The notes under the pieces were generated by a model, which ran no database searches, was not told the origin of the DNA, and worked only from the letters and a program-made list of their open reading frames with translations. From positions 1 to 6,761 of the forward strand of contig CAMDPJ010000130.1 in the NCBI GenBank assembly GCA_945903925.1: DNA of 6,761 nucleotides. The letters run 5' to 3'. The stretch is from Chryseobacterium gleum. Lineage in GTDB: Bacteria; Bacteroidota; Bacteroidia; Flavobacteriales_C; GCA-002722245. Numbering within the stretch: the first letter of the stretch is position 1; each line of letters starts with the position of its first letter. Below, one piece after another: positions 5,848-6,761 of the stretch. A program made the translations under genes and the position numbers.

Positions 5848-6761
5848 TTAGGATATTGTCTTCTTTTTAAAATTCGCATACAAAAGATGTGTAAAAACCA
5901 CGAAGAGAAAAGGCTCTATAAGCAATCGGTGACGGGCTTCGAAGTAAAAGAAACATTGCATAAACGAAAAGGATAAGGCGATAAAAATCCACTTTAAATG
6001 GCGATTTTTGAAGCTTAAGAATAGTAGAGTAGCGACGAAAATCAAGTTGATTAACCTAACAGAGGGCAGCATTTGTTTAACAGCAGCAGGATATTCTTTG
6101 CCCATGTTAGGTGAATAAAACCAAAAGTTTTTCAACTTAATGCCCAACATTTTAAGCACATGAAGAGGTTCGTTTAACCATTGGTCTTTGTAGCGACTCA
6201 TAAAGAAATCGTTTTGTTCTTTTACCGAAGATTTTCCCAAAATATTTAAATCATCATTGCTTAAGGCACTGTAATAATTTTCGCCGTTGTTAAGGTAGTT
6301 GCCTCCTTCAGAATCGTGTAAACTTCCTTTCCACAATATCTTTCCAGATGTAGAGGTGAGACCGATAATTCCATCGCTTAAATAATTGTGCGCTAACCAA
6401 AGGGCTAACATAATTCCTATTCCTAAAGTGATAAGAGCTGCTTTTTTTATTTCCTTATTATAGCTGATGAAGGCCAACACAATCAATGGAATAACAATGA
6501 AAGTGCCTCTAGCCATGATGCACAAACCCAGCACCAATCCTTTTTCTATTAACGATGTGTTTTTTTCTTTTAATACAGATAAACAAGTGTATAAGCTAAG
6601 CACCAAGAAAAGAAAATCGTGTGCAAAAGGATGAACGCATTTCAACTCGTAATAAATAAAGGCAGGGTGTAAAAGTGGCGCGATAGACAATACTATCATC
6701 CAATTGTCGATTAAATGAATCCATCCCCATTTTTGGCATTTTTTTAAAAGTGAGTAAAGCA
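5848..6761 (-). CDS. GT-C (ArnT/PMT-like) integral membrane glycosyltransferase, partial (5' end outside window)
   Basis: The frame is open from the window edge to a TAA at 5848-5850, giving 303 visible residues; the ATG at 6699 is internal, not the start. Several hydrophobic segments alternate with short loops (about 46-64, 72-99, 106-125, 234-250, 257-272, 281-297). The signature comes from conserved-looking pieces of the GT39/ArnT-type superfamily: HPAFIYYE (31-38), MARG after a helix (82-85), HNYLSDGIIGLTSTSGKILWKGS (split here at 124-146; normally RNY...SNxGxNLWxGN), a periplasmic polar stretch (about 147-200), LGIKLKNFWFYSP, and ARHRLLIEPFLF (275-286; normally RYrlPxeP). Such enzymes move a sugar from a polyprenyl-phosphate carrier to a lipid or protein on the outer face of the inner membrane. 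The catalytic first loop, with its acidic residues, is outside the window. The exact acceptor is unknown. Confidence 0.75.
   Translation of the reverse strand, partial: LYSLLKKCQKWGWIHLIDNWMIVLSIAPLLHPAFIYYELKCVHPFAHDFLFLVLSLYTCLSVLKEKNTSLIEKGLVLGLCIMARGTFIVIPLIVLAFISYNKEIKKAALITLGIGIMLALWLAHNYLSDGIIGLTSTSGKILWKGSLHDSEGGNYLNNGENYYSALSNDDLNILGKSSVKEQNDFFMSRYKDQWLNEPLHVLKMLGIKLKNFWFYSPNMGKEYPAAVKQMLPSVRLINLIFVATLLFLSFKNRHLKWIFIALSFSFMQCFFYFEARHRLLIEPFLFVVFTHLLYANFKKKTIS

Overview
The window looks like chromosomal DNA from a member of the Bacteroidota. The base composition is AT-rich (by eye below 40% GC). Rho carries the long inserted N-terminal region usual in this phylum, a DUF4293-type gene sits divergently beside it, and start codons lack clear Shine-Dalgarno sequences. 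I cannot place it below phylum from the sequence alone.

Layout, left to right. Positions 1-359 (minus) hold almost all of a small four-helix membrane protein of the DUF4293 type, cut by the window edge only near its C-terminus. Positions 360-590 form an AT-rich divergent intergenic region with one good hairpin (502-523) in the presumed rho leader. Positions 591-2438 (plus) encode transcription termination factor Rho, complete, 615 residues, with a roughly 200-residue low-complexity insert that includes an Arg/Asp/Asn-rich repeat tract. A strong intrinsic terminator (2458-2500) follows. Just three bases after its T-tract begins a small membrane protein (2504-3013, plus), followed by a small secreted protein of unknown family (3057-3437, plus). 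Convergent to these is a minus-strand pair: a probable GT-C type integral-membrane glycosyltransferase (5848-6761, start outside the window), then, after a 22-base gap, a 786-residue protein that joins a multi-helix membrane domain to a patatin-like acyl-hydrolase domain (3465-5825).

How the parts may work together. Rho is a core transcription factor, and its neighbour DUF4293 is a conserved but uncharacterised membrane protein. The convergent minus-strand pair looks like an operon acting at the cell envelope: one protein probably transfers a sugar from a lipid carrier, the other probably hydrolyses acyl esters of a lipid. I found no mobile element, CRISPR array, RNA gene, phage gene or defence cassette. 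The points most worth a second look are the Rho insert, the rho leader hairpin, the terminator that abuts the next start codon, and the unusual membrane topology implied for the patatin-like enzyme. None of these amounts to a clear new system.
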